NCBI GenBank assembly: GCA_023252065.1
Contig: JAHEXO010000021.1
Location: 1 to 11,669 of the forward strand
Length of the DNA: 11,669 nucleotides
Source of the DNA: Nocardioides sp.
Lineage (GTDB): Bacteria > Actinomycetota > Actinomycetes > Propionibacteriales > Nocardioidaceae
Direction of reading: 5' to 3'
Under the pieces are notes generated by a model. That model had not been told where the DNA came from. It worked only from the letters and a program-made list of their open reading frames with translations, and ran no database searches. Numbering within the stretch: the first letter of the stretch is position 1; each line of letters begins with the position of its first letter. Positions 1-7,140 of this stretch are shown here, piece by piece. A program made the translations under genes and the position numbers.

Positions 1-2343
1 TCCCGGTACGGCGTGCGGGCCGACGCTGAGCTCGCGGACCCCGAGGCCGAGGAAGAGGGGCACGGCGATCTCGTCGGAGGCCGCCTCGCCGCAGACCGCG
101 ACATCGACCTGGCCGCGCGCCGCCCGGCAGACCCGGTCGACCAGCTGGAGCACGCCGGGGTCCAGCGCGTCGGAGAGGCCGGCCAGGCCGGGGTTGCCGC
201 GCTCCGCGGCCAGCGTGTACTGGGTCAGGTCGTTGGTGCCGATGCTGACGAAGTCGAGGTGTGGCAGGAACGACTCGATCTTCAGCGCCGCCGCCGGCAC
301 CTCGACCATCATCCCGACGCGCAGGCCGGCGGGCAGGCCGGCGTCGCCCGCGGCATCGACCAGCACCGACCGCGCCGCGCACAGCTCGCCGACGGTGGAG
401 ACCATCGGGAACATCAGGCTCACCGGTGTTCGGCGCGCCACAGCGCAGACCGCGACCAGCTGCTCACGCATCAGTCCCGGCCGGTCGAGCGCGAGGCGCA
501 CCCCGCGGACCCCCAGGAACGGGTTGTCCTCGGCCGGCATCGGGAGGTAGGGCAGCGGCTTGTCGCCACCGACGTCGAGGGTGCGCAGCGTCACGCGTCG
601 CGCCCCCAGCCCCGAGGCGATCGCGGCGTACTCCGTCTCCTGCTCCGCGACCGACGGGGCCTCCTCCCGGCCCAGGAAGAGGAACTCGGTGCGGACCAGT
701 CCCGCCTCGTCGGCGCCGGCCGCGAAGGCCGCGCGGGCGTCGACGACCGACCCGAGGTTGGCTGCCACCACGACCCGGGTGCCGTCGAGGGTCACCGCGG
801 GCTCGCTGGCCGAGGCCAGGTCGCGGGTACGGCGCGCGGCCAGGTCGGTGGCCCGGGCCCGGTAGTCGTCGATGACGGCCGGCTCCGGGTCGACGTGGAC
901 CTCGCCCGTCGACCCGTCCACGACGATCGGTGTCCCCTCGGGGACGGTCAGCACGTCGCGGCCGGCCGAGACCACCAGCGGGATCGCGCGCGACCGGGCC
1001 AGGATGGCCGCGTGCGAGGTCGGACTGCCGGCGGCGAGCACGATCCCCTTCACCTGGCTGGTGTCGAGGCCCGCGGCCTGGGCAGGGGTCAGGTCCCGGG
1101 CGACCAGGACCCCTTCGGCCACGGTCTGGTGGTTGCCCACCCCCGCGAGCACGCGTCGTACCTGGTCACGCACAGCGCGGACGTCGGCGGCTCGCTCACG
1201 GAGGTAGGCGTCGGGGAGCTCGGACCACTGGTGCTCGATGTCGGACAGGCAGGCGGTCCAGGCGGCGGAAGCGCCGAGCCCGGAGCCGATGCGCTGCCGG
1301 ACGTCGGCGAGCATCTCGGAGTCGGCGAGCAGGGTGAGGTGGGCATCGAAGATCCCGGCCTCGGTCTCCCCCACCTCGCGGAGGGTGAGGGCTCGGACGT
1401 GCTCGATGTCGCGTCGTACCTCGGCGACGGCCTCGGCGATCCGGCGCCACTCGGTCGCCGGGTCTCCCGATCCGGGGTCGTCGTAGGACAACGGCGGGGC
1501 CGTGATCCTACGCACCGGACCGATCGCGATGCCGGGCGAGGCCGCCACCGGCCCCGCCGTGGCCGCCGGCTCCGCCGCGACCGGCGGCGACGTCTCGTCG
1601 AAGTGACGGGCCGCGAGGGCGACGAGGTGTTCGACCGCCTCCTGGGCCTGCGGACCGGCGGCGCGGACCTCGACGTCGTGCCCGTGCTGGGCGCCGAGCA
1701 TCGCCACCCGGCTCAGGGAACCGGCCGGGACGGGGCCGGCGCCTGTGGTCAGGTTGGTGAGGGTGACGGTCGCGTCGAGACCGCCGACCTCGCTGACCAG
1801 CCGCGCGGCCGGGCGGGCGTGGAGTCCGTGCTGGTTGCCGACCCGGAAGGTGCCGACCACGTCGGCGGCCGAGGGTGCGGCGACCTCGGGCGAGGCGGCC
1901 TCGTCGGGCGTCGACAGATGGGCCGCCTTGCCCATCAGCGCGGCGCGGGCCTCGGCAGCGACCTCGGCCCGGCTCGCGCCACCCGACGCGGCGACGGCGG
2001 CCACGACGAGTCCCTCGACGATCGGCGCCGACGAGAGGACGACCCGGTCGCGCGCCGTGGGGTCGTCGAGCAGGTCGAGGGCGAGCTCGGCACTGAGCAC
2101 CGCGCTGCCGAGGTCCATCAGGACGACGACGCCCTCGGCGCCGTCGACCTTCTCGATGGCCTGCTTGACCTGGACGGCGTCGGTCCCGAACGTCGTCTCG
2201 TCGAGCCCGGCGGCGATCTCGATCCGGACCGGACGGCCGTGCAGCATCTCGCCGGCCAGCGCCAGGGCGGCGCGGGCGAGGGCGCGACTGTGCGAGACGA
2301 CGACGATGCCGACGCCCTCCCCCGCAGCTCGGCCGGAAGTCAT
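1..2343 (-). CDS. dhaM: DhaM-HPr-enzyme I fusion, PEP-dependent phosphoryl donor for DHA kinase (C-terminus cut off)
   Basis: The protein passes phosphate from PEP through enzyme I and HPr to the DhaM domain, which rephosphorylates the nucleotide bound to DhaL. It is cytoplasmic. The 781 visible residues hold three domains. Residues 1-135 are EIIA-Man-like with His18 in VVVSHSR. Residues about 163-250 are HPr with His175 in GLHARPA. From about 265 onward is enzyme I, with phospho-His444 in SPTSHAAIL, Arg551 in VRTEFLF, the GGDKPLPY motif, Asn704-Asp705 in GTNDLTQY and Cys751 in VAVCGEAASD. E. coli DhaM stops inside enzyme I near residue 472, whereas here the PEP-binding barrel is present with its key residues. 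A low-complexity Ala/Pro linker separates domains. The ATG at 2343 has a GGAG ribosome site and lies 25 nt after the dhaL stop. The C-terminal tail lies beyond position 1. Family and domains are certain; independence from the general PTS is inference. Confidence 0.95.
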   Translation of the reverse strand, partial: MTSGRAAGEGVGIVVVSHSRALARAALALAGEMLHGRPVRIEIAAGLDETTFGTDAVQVKQAIEKVDGAEGVVVLMDLGSAVLSAELALDLLDDPTARDRVVLSSAPIVEGLVVAAVAASGGASRAEVAAEARAALMGKAAHLSTPDEAASPEVAAPSAADVVGTFRVGNQHGLHARPAARLVSEVGGLDATVTLTNLTTGAGPVPAGSLSRVAMLGAQHGHDVEVRAAGPQAQEAVEHLVALAARHFDETSPPVAAEPAATAGPVAASPGIAIGPVRRITAPPLSYDDPGSGDPATEWRRIAEAVAEVRRDIEHVRALTLREVGETEAGIFDAHLTLLADSEMLADVRQRIGSGLGASAAWTACLSDIEHQWSELPDAYLRERAADVRAVRDQVRRVLAGVGNHQTVAEGVLVARDLTPAQAAGLDTSQVKGIVLAAGSPTSHAAILARSRAIPLVVSAGRDVLTVPEGTPIVVDGSTGEVHVDPEPAVIDDYRARATDLAARRTRDLASASEPAVTLDGTRVVVAANLGSVVDARAAFAAGADEAGLVRTEFLFLGREEAPSVAEQETEYAAIASGLGARRVTLRTLDVGGDKPLPYLPMPAEDNPFLGVRGVRLALDRPGLMREQLVAVCAVARRTPVSLMFPMVSTVGELCAARSVLVDAAGDAGLPAGLRVGMMVEVPAAALKIESFLPHLDFVSIGTNDLTQYTLAAERGNPGLAGLSDALDPGVLQLVDRVCRAARGQVDVAVCGEAASDEIAVPLFLGLGVRELSVGPHAVPG

Positions 2344-2368
2344 GGTGGTCTCCGCTCTCCGTCCGGGC

Positions 2369-3004
2369 TCAGGCGAGGGTGTCGGCGGCGGCCGCGACCA
2401 GCAGCGCGACACTCGTAGCGCCGGGGTCCTGGTGGCCGACGCTGCGCTCGCCGAGATAGCTGGCGCGGCCCTTGCGGGCGAGCATCGGGATGGTGGCGTC
2501 GCGGCCGGCGTCGGCCGCCTCCCGGGCGCGCCCGAGCGCGGCCGCGAGGTCGAGGCCGTCCTTGAGGCCCGCCTCCAGCGCGTCCACGGCCGGAGCCAGC
2601 GCGTCGTACATGGTCTTGTCGTCGGCCACTGCCTTGCCCCTCGCGACGACACCGTCGAGCCCGGCGCGGAACGCCGCTGCCACCAGGTCGGGGCCTACCT
2701 CGCCCACGTCGCCGGCCGTGGTGCCCATGCGCAGGAAGAGGGTGCCGTAGAGGGGGCCGCTGGCGCCCCCGACCGTCGAGACCAGGGTCATGCCGACCTT
2801 GGTCAGCAGTGGCCCGGCTCCGGTGGGTGCGGTCTCGTCCAGCGCGGCCACGGCGGCCTTCATCCCTCGGTCCATGTTGGTGCCGTGGTCGGCGTCGCCG
2901 ATCGCGGAGTCCAGCTCGGTGAGGTGGTCACGCTCCTGCGCCACGAGCTCGGCGAATCGCCGGACCCATGCGTCGAAGGCCGCCGTGGTCACGTGGTCGG
3001 TCAT
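2369..3004 (-). CDS. dhaL: Dihydroxyacetone kinase ADP-binding subunit DhaL
   Basis: DhaL carries a tightly bound ADP/ATP that acts as a cofactor. It receives phosphate from DhaM and hands it to DHA held by DhaK. The protein has 211 residues, the usual length. The Mg-nucleotide motif LDSAIGDADHG is at residues 31-41, with Asp32, Asp37, Asp39 and His40 matching the conserved metal ligands. TVGGASGPLYG at 77-87 is the second family signature, and GATSVALLVAA is near the C-terminus. The ATG start is only 4 nt after the dhaK stop, with a G-rich ribosome site (GGTGGGGG) inside the dhaK end, so translation is probably coupled. It forms one transcript with dhaK and dhaM. No defects are seen. Confidence 0.96.
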   Translation of the reverse strand: MTDHVTTAAFDAWVRRFAELVAQERDHLTELDSAIGDADHGTNMDRGMKAAVAALDETAPTGAGPLLTKVGMTLVSTVGGASGPLYGTLFLRMGTTAGDVGEVGPDLVAAAFRAGLDGVVARGKAVADDKTMYDALAPAVDALEAGLKDGLDLAAALGRAREAADAGRDATIPMLARKGRASYLGERSVGHQDPGATSVALLVAAAADTLA

Positions 3005-3008
3005 CGCG

Positions 3009-4010
3009 TCAGATCCCCCACCTCAGAGCCGGAGTCCTGACCGGAGCGTCCCAGAGCGACAGCAGCTCGTCGTCGGCCTTGAGCAGCGTCACCGACGAAC
3101 CGGCCATCTCCAGCGACGTGATGTAGGACCCGACCAGCGACCGGGCCACGGTCACGCCGTGCTTCGACAGGATCTTGTTCACCTCGTTGTACATCACGTA
3201 GAGCTCGATCAGCGGCGTGCCACCCAGCCCGTTGACGAACGCGATCACGCCGTCGCCGGAGCCGAACGGCAGGTCGGAGAGGATCGGCTCGACCAGCATC
3301 GCGGCGATCTCCTTGGCCGGTGCGAGTGGCACCCGCTCCCGTCCGGGCTCGCCGTGGATGCCGACGCCCAGCTCCATCTCGTCCTCACCGAGCTCGAACG
3401 TCGGGCTGCCGGCCGCCGGCACGGTGCACGACGTCAGGGCGACGCCCATGCTCCGGCCCTGGGCATTGACCTTGCGGGCGATGTCGGCGACCGCGTCGAG
3501 GTCGCGGCCCTCCTCGGCCGCCGCGCCGGCGATCTTCTCCAGCAGCACGGTGACCCCGACCCCGCGCCGTCCCGCGGTCCACGTCGAGTCCTGGACCGCG
3601 ACGTCGTCGTCGGTCACCACCGAGACCACGCGCGCCCCGGTCTCGGCGGCCGCCAGCTCGGCGGCCATCTCGAAGTTCATGACGTCGCCGGTGTAGTTCT
3701 TCACCACGTGGAGCACGCCGGCTCCGCCGTCGACCAGCTTCGTCGCGGCCAACATCTGGTCGGGCACCGGTGAGGTGAACACCTCGCCCGCACAGGCCGC
3801 GTCGAGCATCCCGAGCCCCACGAAGCCGCCGTGCAGGGGCTCGTGGCCCGAGCCGCCACCGGAGATGATCCCGACCTTGCCCGACTTGGGTGCGTCGCCG
3901 CGGTAGATGATCTTGTTCGCGTGGTCGACCTGGAGGTCGGGATGGGCGGCCTCGATCCCGAGCAGGGCCTCCACCACGACGTCGTTCGGGTCGTTGATGA
4001 GCTTCTTCAT
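3009..4010 (-). CDS. dhaK: Dihydroxyacetone kinase substrate-binding subunit DhaK
   Basis: DhaK binds DHA covalently as a hemiaminal on a histidine and accepts the phosphoryl group from DhaL, giving DHA-phosphate for glycolysis. It has 333 residues, normal for the PTS-dependent type. Visible motifs are [13 protein letters not shown] with His56, NYTGDVMNF with Asp109, and GVGIHGEPG with His219, the covalent substrate histidine (His218 in E. coli). The C-terminal part has no DhaL domain, so this is the two-subunit PTS form, not the ATP-dependent single-chain kinase. The ATG at 4010 follows an AGAGAG ribosome site. It lies 40 nt after the channel gene in the same direction. A GylR-like IclR protein encoded upstream probably controls the group. 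Confidence 0.97.
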   Translation of the reverse strand: MKKLINDPNDVVVEALLGIEAAHPDLQVDHANKIIYRGDAPKSGKVGIISGGGSGHEPLHGGFVGLGMLDAACAGEVFTSPVPDQMLAATKLVDGGAGVLHVVKNYTGDVMNFEMAAELAAAETGARVVSVVTDDDVAVQDSTWTAGRRGVGVTVLLEKIAGAAAEEGRDLDAVADIARKVNAQGRSMGVALTSCTVPAAGSPTFELGEDEMELGVGIHGEPGRERVPLAPAKEIAAMLVEPILSDLPFGSGDGVIAFVNGLGGTPLIELYVMYNEVNKILSKHGVTVARSLVGSYITSLEMAGSSVTLLKADDELLSLWDAPVRTPALRWGI

Positions 4011-4050
4011 GGGTCTCTCTTCTCAGCTGTGAACGGGCTCTGGTCGGGGC

Positions 4051-4833
4051 TCAGGCCGGGGCCTGGGTGAGGGGCGCGTCTTCAGGATCCGCCAAGTCGA
4101 CACCGACCGCACTGGTCGCCTTGTCGGCGGGAGTGTGGGCGATGAAGGCGTAGCAGAGCGCGGCCAGCGCACCGGCGAGGAACTCGGCGGCGAGGTAGAC
4201 CGGGAGCTGCTCCCACTTCACGTGGCCACCGGCGATCTGCTGCACGAGCATCGGCCCGAAGGTGCGGGCCGGGTTGATCGAGGCACCGGTGGCCGGGGCG
4301 ACCGGGATGATCGCGGCGAAGACCACGAAGCCGATCGCGATGCCCGCGAAGCCGGCCGCGGCTTTGCGGTAGATGACGCCGAAGATCGTGAACACCAGGA
4401 TGAAGGTGCCGACGAACTCGGCGGTGAACGCCTGCACCCAGCTGATGTCGCCGTACGACGCGACGCCGAGGCCCACGTCGCTGGCCTTGTGGCCGAGGAC
4501 GCCGATGATCGCGGTCGCACCGACGATCGCGCCGACGACCTGGGCGGCGATGTAGCCCGGCACCTGCGCCCACGGGAACTTGCCGGAGACCGCGAGGCCC
4601 AGGGTCACCGCGGGATTGATGTGGTTGCCGCCCACGTGCCCGAGGGCGTAGACGGTGGCGATCACGACCGTGCCGAAGGCCAGCGAGATCATGCCGAGGT
4701 CGGCCATGGTGAAGGGTGCGTCACCGTTGACCATCAAGGTGGCGGGGACCGAGCCGACACCGATGAACACGAGGAACGCCGTTCCGATGGCCTCGGCTGC
4801 CAGCTTCTGGGCCGTGGTGGTCTCGTCGAGCAT
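4051..4833 (-). CDS. glpF: MIP-family channel, probable glycerol or dihydroxyacetone facilitator
   Basis: This is a 260-residue membrane channel of the aquaporin/glycerol facilitator family. It has the two half-helix motifs, NPA at residues 73-75 (NHINPAVTLG) and NPAR at 187-190 (ASINPARTFGP), plus six hydrophobic segments. Aligned by hand on GlpF and AqpZ spacing, the selectivity filter reads Phe53, Ile175, Ala184, Arg190. It lacks the H5 histidine of water-specific AqpZ and also the Trp/Gly/Phe set of GlpF. The start at 4833 is chosen because AAAGGA lies 6 nt upstream and the protein then begins as MIPs do; the frame stays open to 4935 but that extension is implausible. It is first in a unit with dhaK, dhaL and dhaM, so its cargo is probably DHA or glycerol. 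The symbol is by family and context; the substrate is inference. Confidence 0.88.
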   Translation of the reverse strand: MLDETTTAQKLAAEAIGTAFLVFIGVGSVPATLMVNGDAPFTMADLGMISLAFGTVVIATVYALGHVGGNHINPAVTLGLAVSGKFPWAQVPGYIAAQVVGAIVGATAIIGVLGHKASDVGLGVASYGDISWVQAFTAEFVGTFILVFTIFGVIYRKAAAGFAGIAIGFVVFAAIIPVAPATGASINPARTFGPMLVQQIAGGHVKWEQLPVYLAAEFLAGALAALCYAFIAHTPADKATSAVGVDLADPEDAPLTQAPA

Positions 4834-4839
4834 GTCCAG

Positions 4840-4845
4840 TCCTTT
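4840..4845 (-). promoter_or_regulatory. Ribosome binding site deciding the MIP channel start
   Basis: On the minus strand this reads AAAGGA, 6 nt before the ATG at 4833. It supports that start over the in-frame ATG at 4935. Confidence 0.75.
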
Positions 4846-4857
4846 CCTGCTCGCTTC

Positions 4858-4892
4858 TCGAACGACATTCGATATAGTCGAACGATGGTCGG
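4858..4892. promoter_or_regulatory. Candidate IclR operator: two TCGAACGA sites 20 bp apart
   Basis: In the 155-bp divergent region, TCGAACGA occurs at 4858-4865 and 4878-4885. The first belongs to a perfect dyad, TCGAA at 4858-4862 and TTCGA at 4868-4872 with a 5-nt spacer. The second belongs to a weaker version ending GTCGG at 4888-4892. The 20-bp period places both on the same DNA face, as expected for an IclR tetramer bound to two dyads. A TATAGT (-10-like on the plus strand) lies between them at 4873-4878, so binding would block a promoter there. Binding by the adjacent IclR protein is inference. Confidence 0.6.
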
Positions 4893-4973
4893 ACATTACC
4901 CCCGTGATTCCCGTCACAGCAAGACCTTTCGGCATACTTTGTGCTCACCGCTCTCTCGCGCGGTCGCCAGCTC

Positions 4974-4979
4974 AGGAGG
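4974..4979 (+). promoter_or_regulatory. Ribosome binding site deciding the iclR start
   Basis: A consensus AGGAGG lies 9 nt before the GTG at 4989. The in-frame ATG at 4941 has no comparable site and would add a basic, unconserved leader. Confidence 0.8.
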
Positions 4980-4988
4980 CTCCGACTC

Positions 4989-5741
4989 GTGATCCAGTCC
5001 GTCGACCGCGCGATCCGCGTGCTCACGGCGCTCCAGGGAGCCCGGCGGATGAGCCTGTCCGAGCTCTCCGCGCGCCTCGACCTGGCGCCGTCGACGACGC
5101 ACGGCATCGTGCGCACGCTGGTCGAGCACGGCATGGTCGTGCAGGAGCGCGGCTCGAGCCGCTACCAGCTCGGGCCCGCCGTGCTCCGGCTCGGCAACGT
5201 CTACCTCGACACCCTCGAGCTGCGGTCCAAGGCGATCCCGTGGGCGGAGGACCTCGCGCGGCGGAGCGGACTGGCGGTGCGCACCGGGGTGCTGCTCATC
5301 GACGACGTCGTGATCATCCACCACGAGCCGCGGCCCGACGGCAGCCGGCAGATGCCCGAGGTCGGCATCGTGATCCCGGCCCATGCCAGCGCCCTCGGCA
5401 AGGCGATGCTGGCGTTCCTCCCCGACGAGGCCGAGCGGATGCTCGCCGACGGTGAGCTGCGCAGCATGACGGGCGAGACGCTCACCTCGCCCGACGACGT
5501 ACGACGACAGCTCGAGGAGATCCGGGCCACCGGCATCGCCCGCGAGCAGGACGAGGCAGTGCTCGGTGAGGCCGCCGTCGCCTCCCCCGTCTTCGACTCG
5601 TGGGGCGACGCGGTCGGGGCGATCGGGGTCGTGATGTCGGGCGGCTCCGACAGCGATCCCGGCGACCAGGTGCGGGAGACGGCGCGGGCGCTCTCCCGCG
5701 AGCTGGGCGCCCAGGCCTGGCCTCCACCCGCCCGAGACTGA
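4989..5741 (+). CDS. IclR-family transcriptional regulator, probable controller of the glpF-dhaKLM unit
   Basis: This is a 250-residue DNA-binding regulator with an N-terminal winged helix-turn-helix (about residues 22-55, SLSELSARLDLAPSTTHGIV) and a C-terminal effector domain. The latter shows the family segments IPAHASALGKAML near 129-142 and GIAREQDEAVLGEAAVASPVFD, where the Cys often found before the PV motif is Ala. Start is GTG at 4989 with a consensus ribosome site. It is divergent from the MIP channel gene. Streptomyces GylR, an IclR protein, controls a glycerol operon, so sensing of glycerol or a triose here is plausible. Family is certain, target is inferred from position and the tandem dyads, and the ligand is unknown. 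The LanC-like gene starts 24 nt after its stop and may share its transcript. Confidence 0.94.
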   Translation: MIQSVDRAIRVLTALQGARRMSLSELSARLDLAPSTTHGIVRTLVEHGMVVQERGSSRYQLGPAVLRLGNVYLDTLELRSKAIPWAEDLARRSGLAVRTGVLLIDDVVIIHHEPRPDGSRQMPEVGIVIPAHASALGKAMLAFLPDEAERMLADGELRSMTGETLTSPDDVRRQLEEIRATGIAREQDEAVLGEAAVASPVFDSWGDAVGAIGVVMSGGSDSDPGDQVRETARALSRELGAQAWPPPARD

Positions 5742-5765
5742 CCCAGCGGGTGGGACGATCACCCC

Positions 5766-7100
5766 GTGCCCACGCCAGGCGACTACCGCGACCTCGCCGA
5801 ACGGTCCTGGACCTGGGTGCTGACCCAGGTCCGGACCGGAGACGACGGGCTGTGGCTGACCGAGCACCCTGACCAGGCCGAGCCGGGTGAGTACCCGTAC
5901 GGCATGCACTCCGGGATCGGCGGCCTCGCGCACGTGCTGTCCGAGATCGGGCTGACGCGCCCGTGGAAGGTCCAGGAGCAGGAGCTGGCACACGGGATCG
6001 CCGAGACGCTGGTCCGCCGGATCCCGGACGAGCCCGAGTACCACTACTTCGACGGGCTCGTCTCCACGATCGGCGTCCTGATCGCCCTCGATGCACCCGG
6101 GGCCGATGTCGCCGTGGCCCGGCTGCTCGAGCTGGCACTGCCGGACGGCTGGGGCTCGACGTTCCTCGGACCTCCCGGCGCGCGGGCCGACGGCCGCTGC
6201 AACGACGCGACGCTGGGCACGGCCTCGGTGGCGCTCGGCGGTCTGTGGGCTCTGCGCCATGACGTGACAGGTGCTACGGAGCTGACCGAGCACGCCGTGA
6301 CGGTGCTGATGGCCGAGGGCGAAGAACGCGGGCCGGGCGTCTACTGGCCGTTCGTACCGCTGCGCTTCCTGCTCCGCGAAGACGTGCAGATGCCGAACTG
6401 GTCGCACGGCCAGGCGGGCATCGCCGGCAGCCTCGCCGCCGCGGGCATCGCCCTGGACCGGCCCGACCTCGTCGAGCTCGCCCGGCGCGGGGCCGAGGAC
6501 CTGCTGGTCCTGGGCGACACCAGCGACGGCGGTCTCCGGTTCCCCCACCGCATCCCGGGCCAGGAGGGTCTCGACACCTTCACCTACTCCTGGTGCCACG
6601 GCCCTACCGGCACGTCGCTGCTGTTCGCCGCCCTCGACCGTGCCGGGGTCTCTACCGTCGGCGGGGCCGTCGGTGACCGATCGCCGTACGACTGGGAGCG
6701 GGCCTGCCTGCATTCCCTCCAGGTCTCCGGCATTCCCGAGCGCCGCTACCCGGGCTTCTGGGACAACGACGGCCGCTGCTGCGGTACGGCGGGGGTCGGC
6801 GACGCCGTCCTGAACATCTGGCAGCGCTCCGGTATCGACGACGACCTCGCCTTCGCCGTCACCCTCGCCGACGCCGTCGTCGACCGGGCGATCACCGACG
6901 GCGAGGCGGTCTACTGGCGGTTCGTCGAGCACCGCAAGGACGACCCCCTGCTGCCGCCGAACCCGGGCTGGATGCAGGGCGCCGCCGGGATCTCGGCGTT
7001 CCTCTTCCGGCTCGCCCGCGTCCTCGAGCAGGGCCGCGCAGCCCAGGCGGTGCCGCGGATGGACACCTGGTGGGCGCTGCCGGAGGCGTCACCCCAGTGA
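5766..7100 (+). CDS. Free-standing LanC-like protein with a predicted three-Cys zinc site
   Basis: This 444-residue protein has the repeated glycine-rich helix-hairpin signatures of the LanC alpha/alpha toroid: SGIGGLAHVL near residue 43, WSHGQAGIAGS (His214), YSWCHGPTGTS (Cys277), GRCCGTAGVGD (Cys338, Cys339) and WMQGAAGISAF near the end. LanC enzymes add Cys thiols to dehydroamino acids using zinc held by two Cys and one His (Cys-His-Gly in the third motif). Here that motif is Cys-Cys-Gly, giving a Cys-Cys-Cys set like ProcM-type LanM cyclases. His214 corresponds to the conserved active-site His. No precursor peptide, LanB/LanM or kinase domain is visible in the window, so a LANCL-like role on other substrates is possible. 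GTG start with GGTGGGA upstream. The stop lies inside a 13-bp tandem repeat. Fold is confident; reaction is unknown. Confidence 0.85.
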   Translation: MPTPGDYRDLAERSWTWVLTQVRTGDDGLWLTEHPDQAEPGEYPYGMHSGIGGLAHVLSEIGLTRPWKVQEQELAHGIAETLVRRIPDEPEYHYFDGLVSTIGVLIALDAPGADVAVARLLELALPDGWGSTFLGPPGARADGRCNDATLGTASVALGGLWALRHDVTGATELTEHAVTVLMAEGEERGPGVYWPFVPLRFLLREDVQMPNWSHGQAGIAGSLAAAGIALDRPDLVELARRGAEDLLVLGDTSDGGLRFPHRIPGQEGLDTFTYSWCHGPTGTSLLFAALDRAGVSTVGGAVGDRSPYDWERACLHSLQVSGIPERRYPGFWDNDGRCCGTAGVGDAVLNIWQRSGIDDDLAFAVTLADAVVDRAITDGEAVYWRFVEHRKDDPLLPPNPGWMQGAAGISAFLFRLARVLEQGRAAQAVPRMDTWWALPEASPQ

Positions 7101-7140
7101 GTCAGCCCAGTGAGTCAGCCCAGGGAGTCAGCCCAGTAGT
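7093..7140. repeat. 13-bp tandem repeat, about 3.7 copies, at convergent gene ends
   Basis: The unit CCCAGTGAGTCAG occurs at 7093-7105 and 7106-7118, then as CCCAGGGAGTCAG at 7119-7131, then partly at 7132-7140. It contains the LanC-like stop (TGA 7098-7100) and, on the other strand, the BTAD regulator stop (7128-7130). The full copies read TGA on the minus strand and the first two also on the plus strand. There is no inverted repeat, so it does not look like a hairpin terminator. Confidence 0.9.

Noticed and set aside
13..2418. 801-codon open frame on the plus strand
   Set aside because: It is antisense to dhaM, whose minus-strand frame has all PTS motifs. The open frame is a result of high GC and has low-complexity Arg/Gly/Asp content.
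1745..3040. 431-codon plus-strand open frame across dhaM and dhaL
   Set aside because: It crosses two well-supported genes on the other strand and has shadow-frame composition.
4052..4065. CAGGCC/GGCCTG inverted repeat at the channel gene stop
   Set aside because: The loop would be only 2-4 nt and there is no U-tract. With dhaK 40 nt downstream in the same direction, a terminator is not convincing, though a weak processing hairpin is possible.
4914..6932. 672-codon open frame on the minus strand
   Set aside because: It runs antisense to iclR and the LanC-like gene, both with clear motifs and ribosome sites. It has no recognisable domain.
5766..7100. Lanthipeptide biosynthetic cluster
   Set aside because: No precursor-like small ORF, LanB, LanM, LanP or transporter is seen within the window; only the cyclase-like protein is present.
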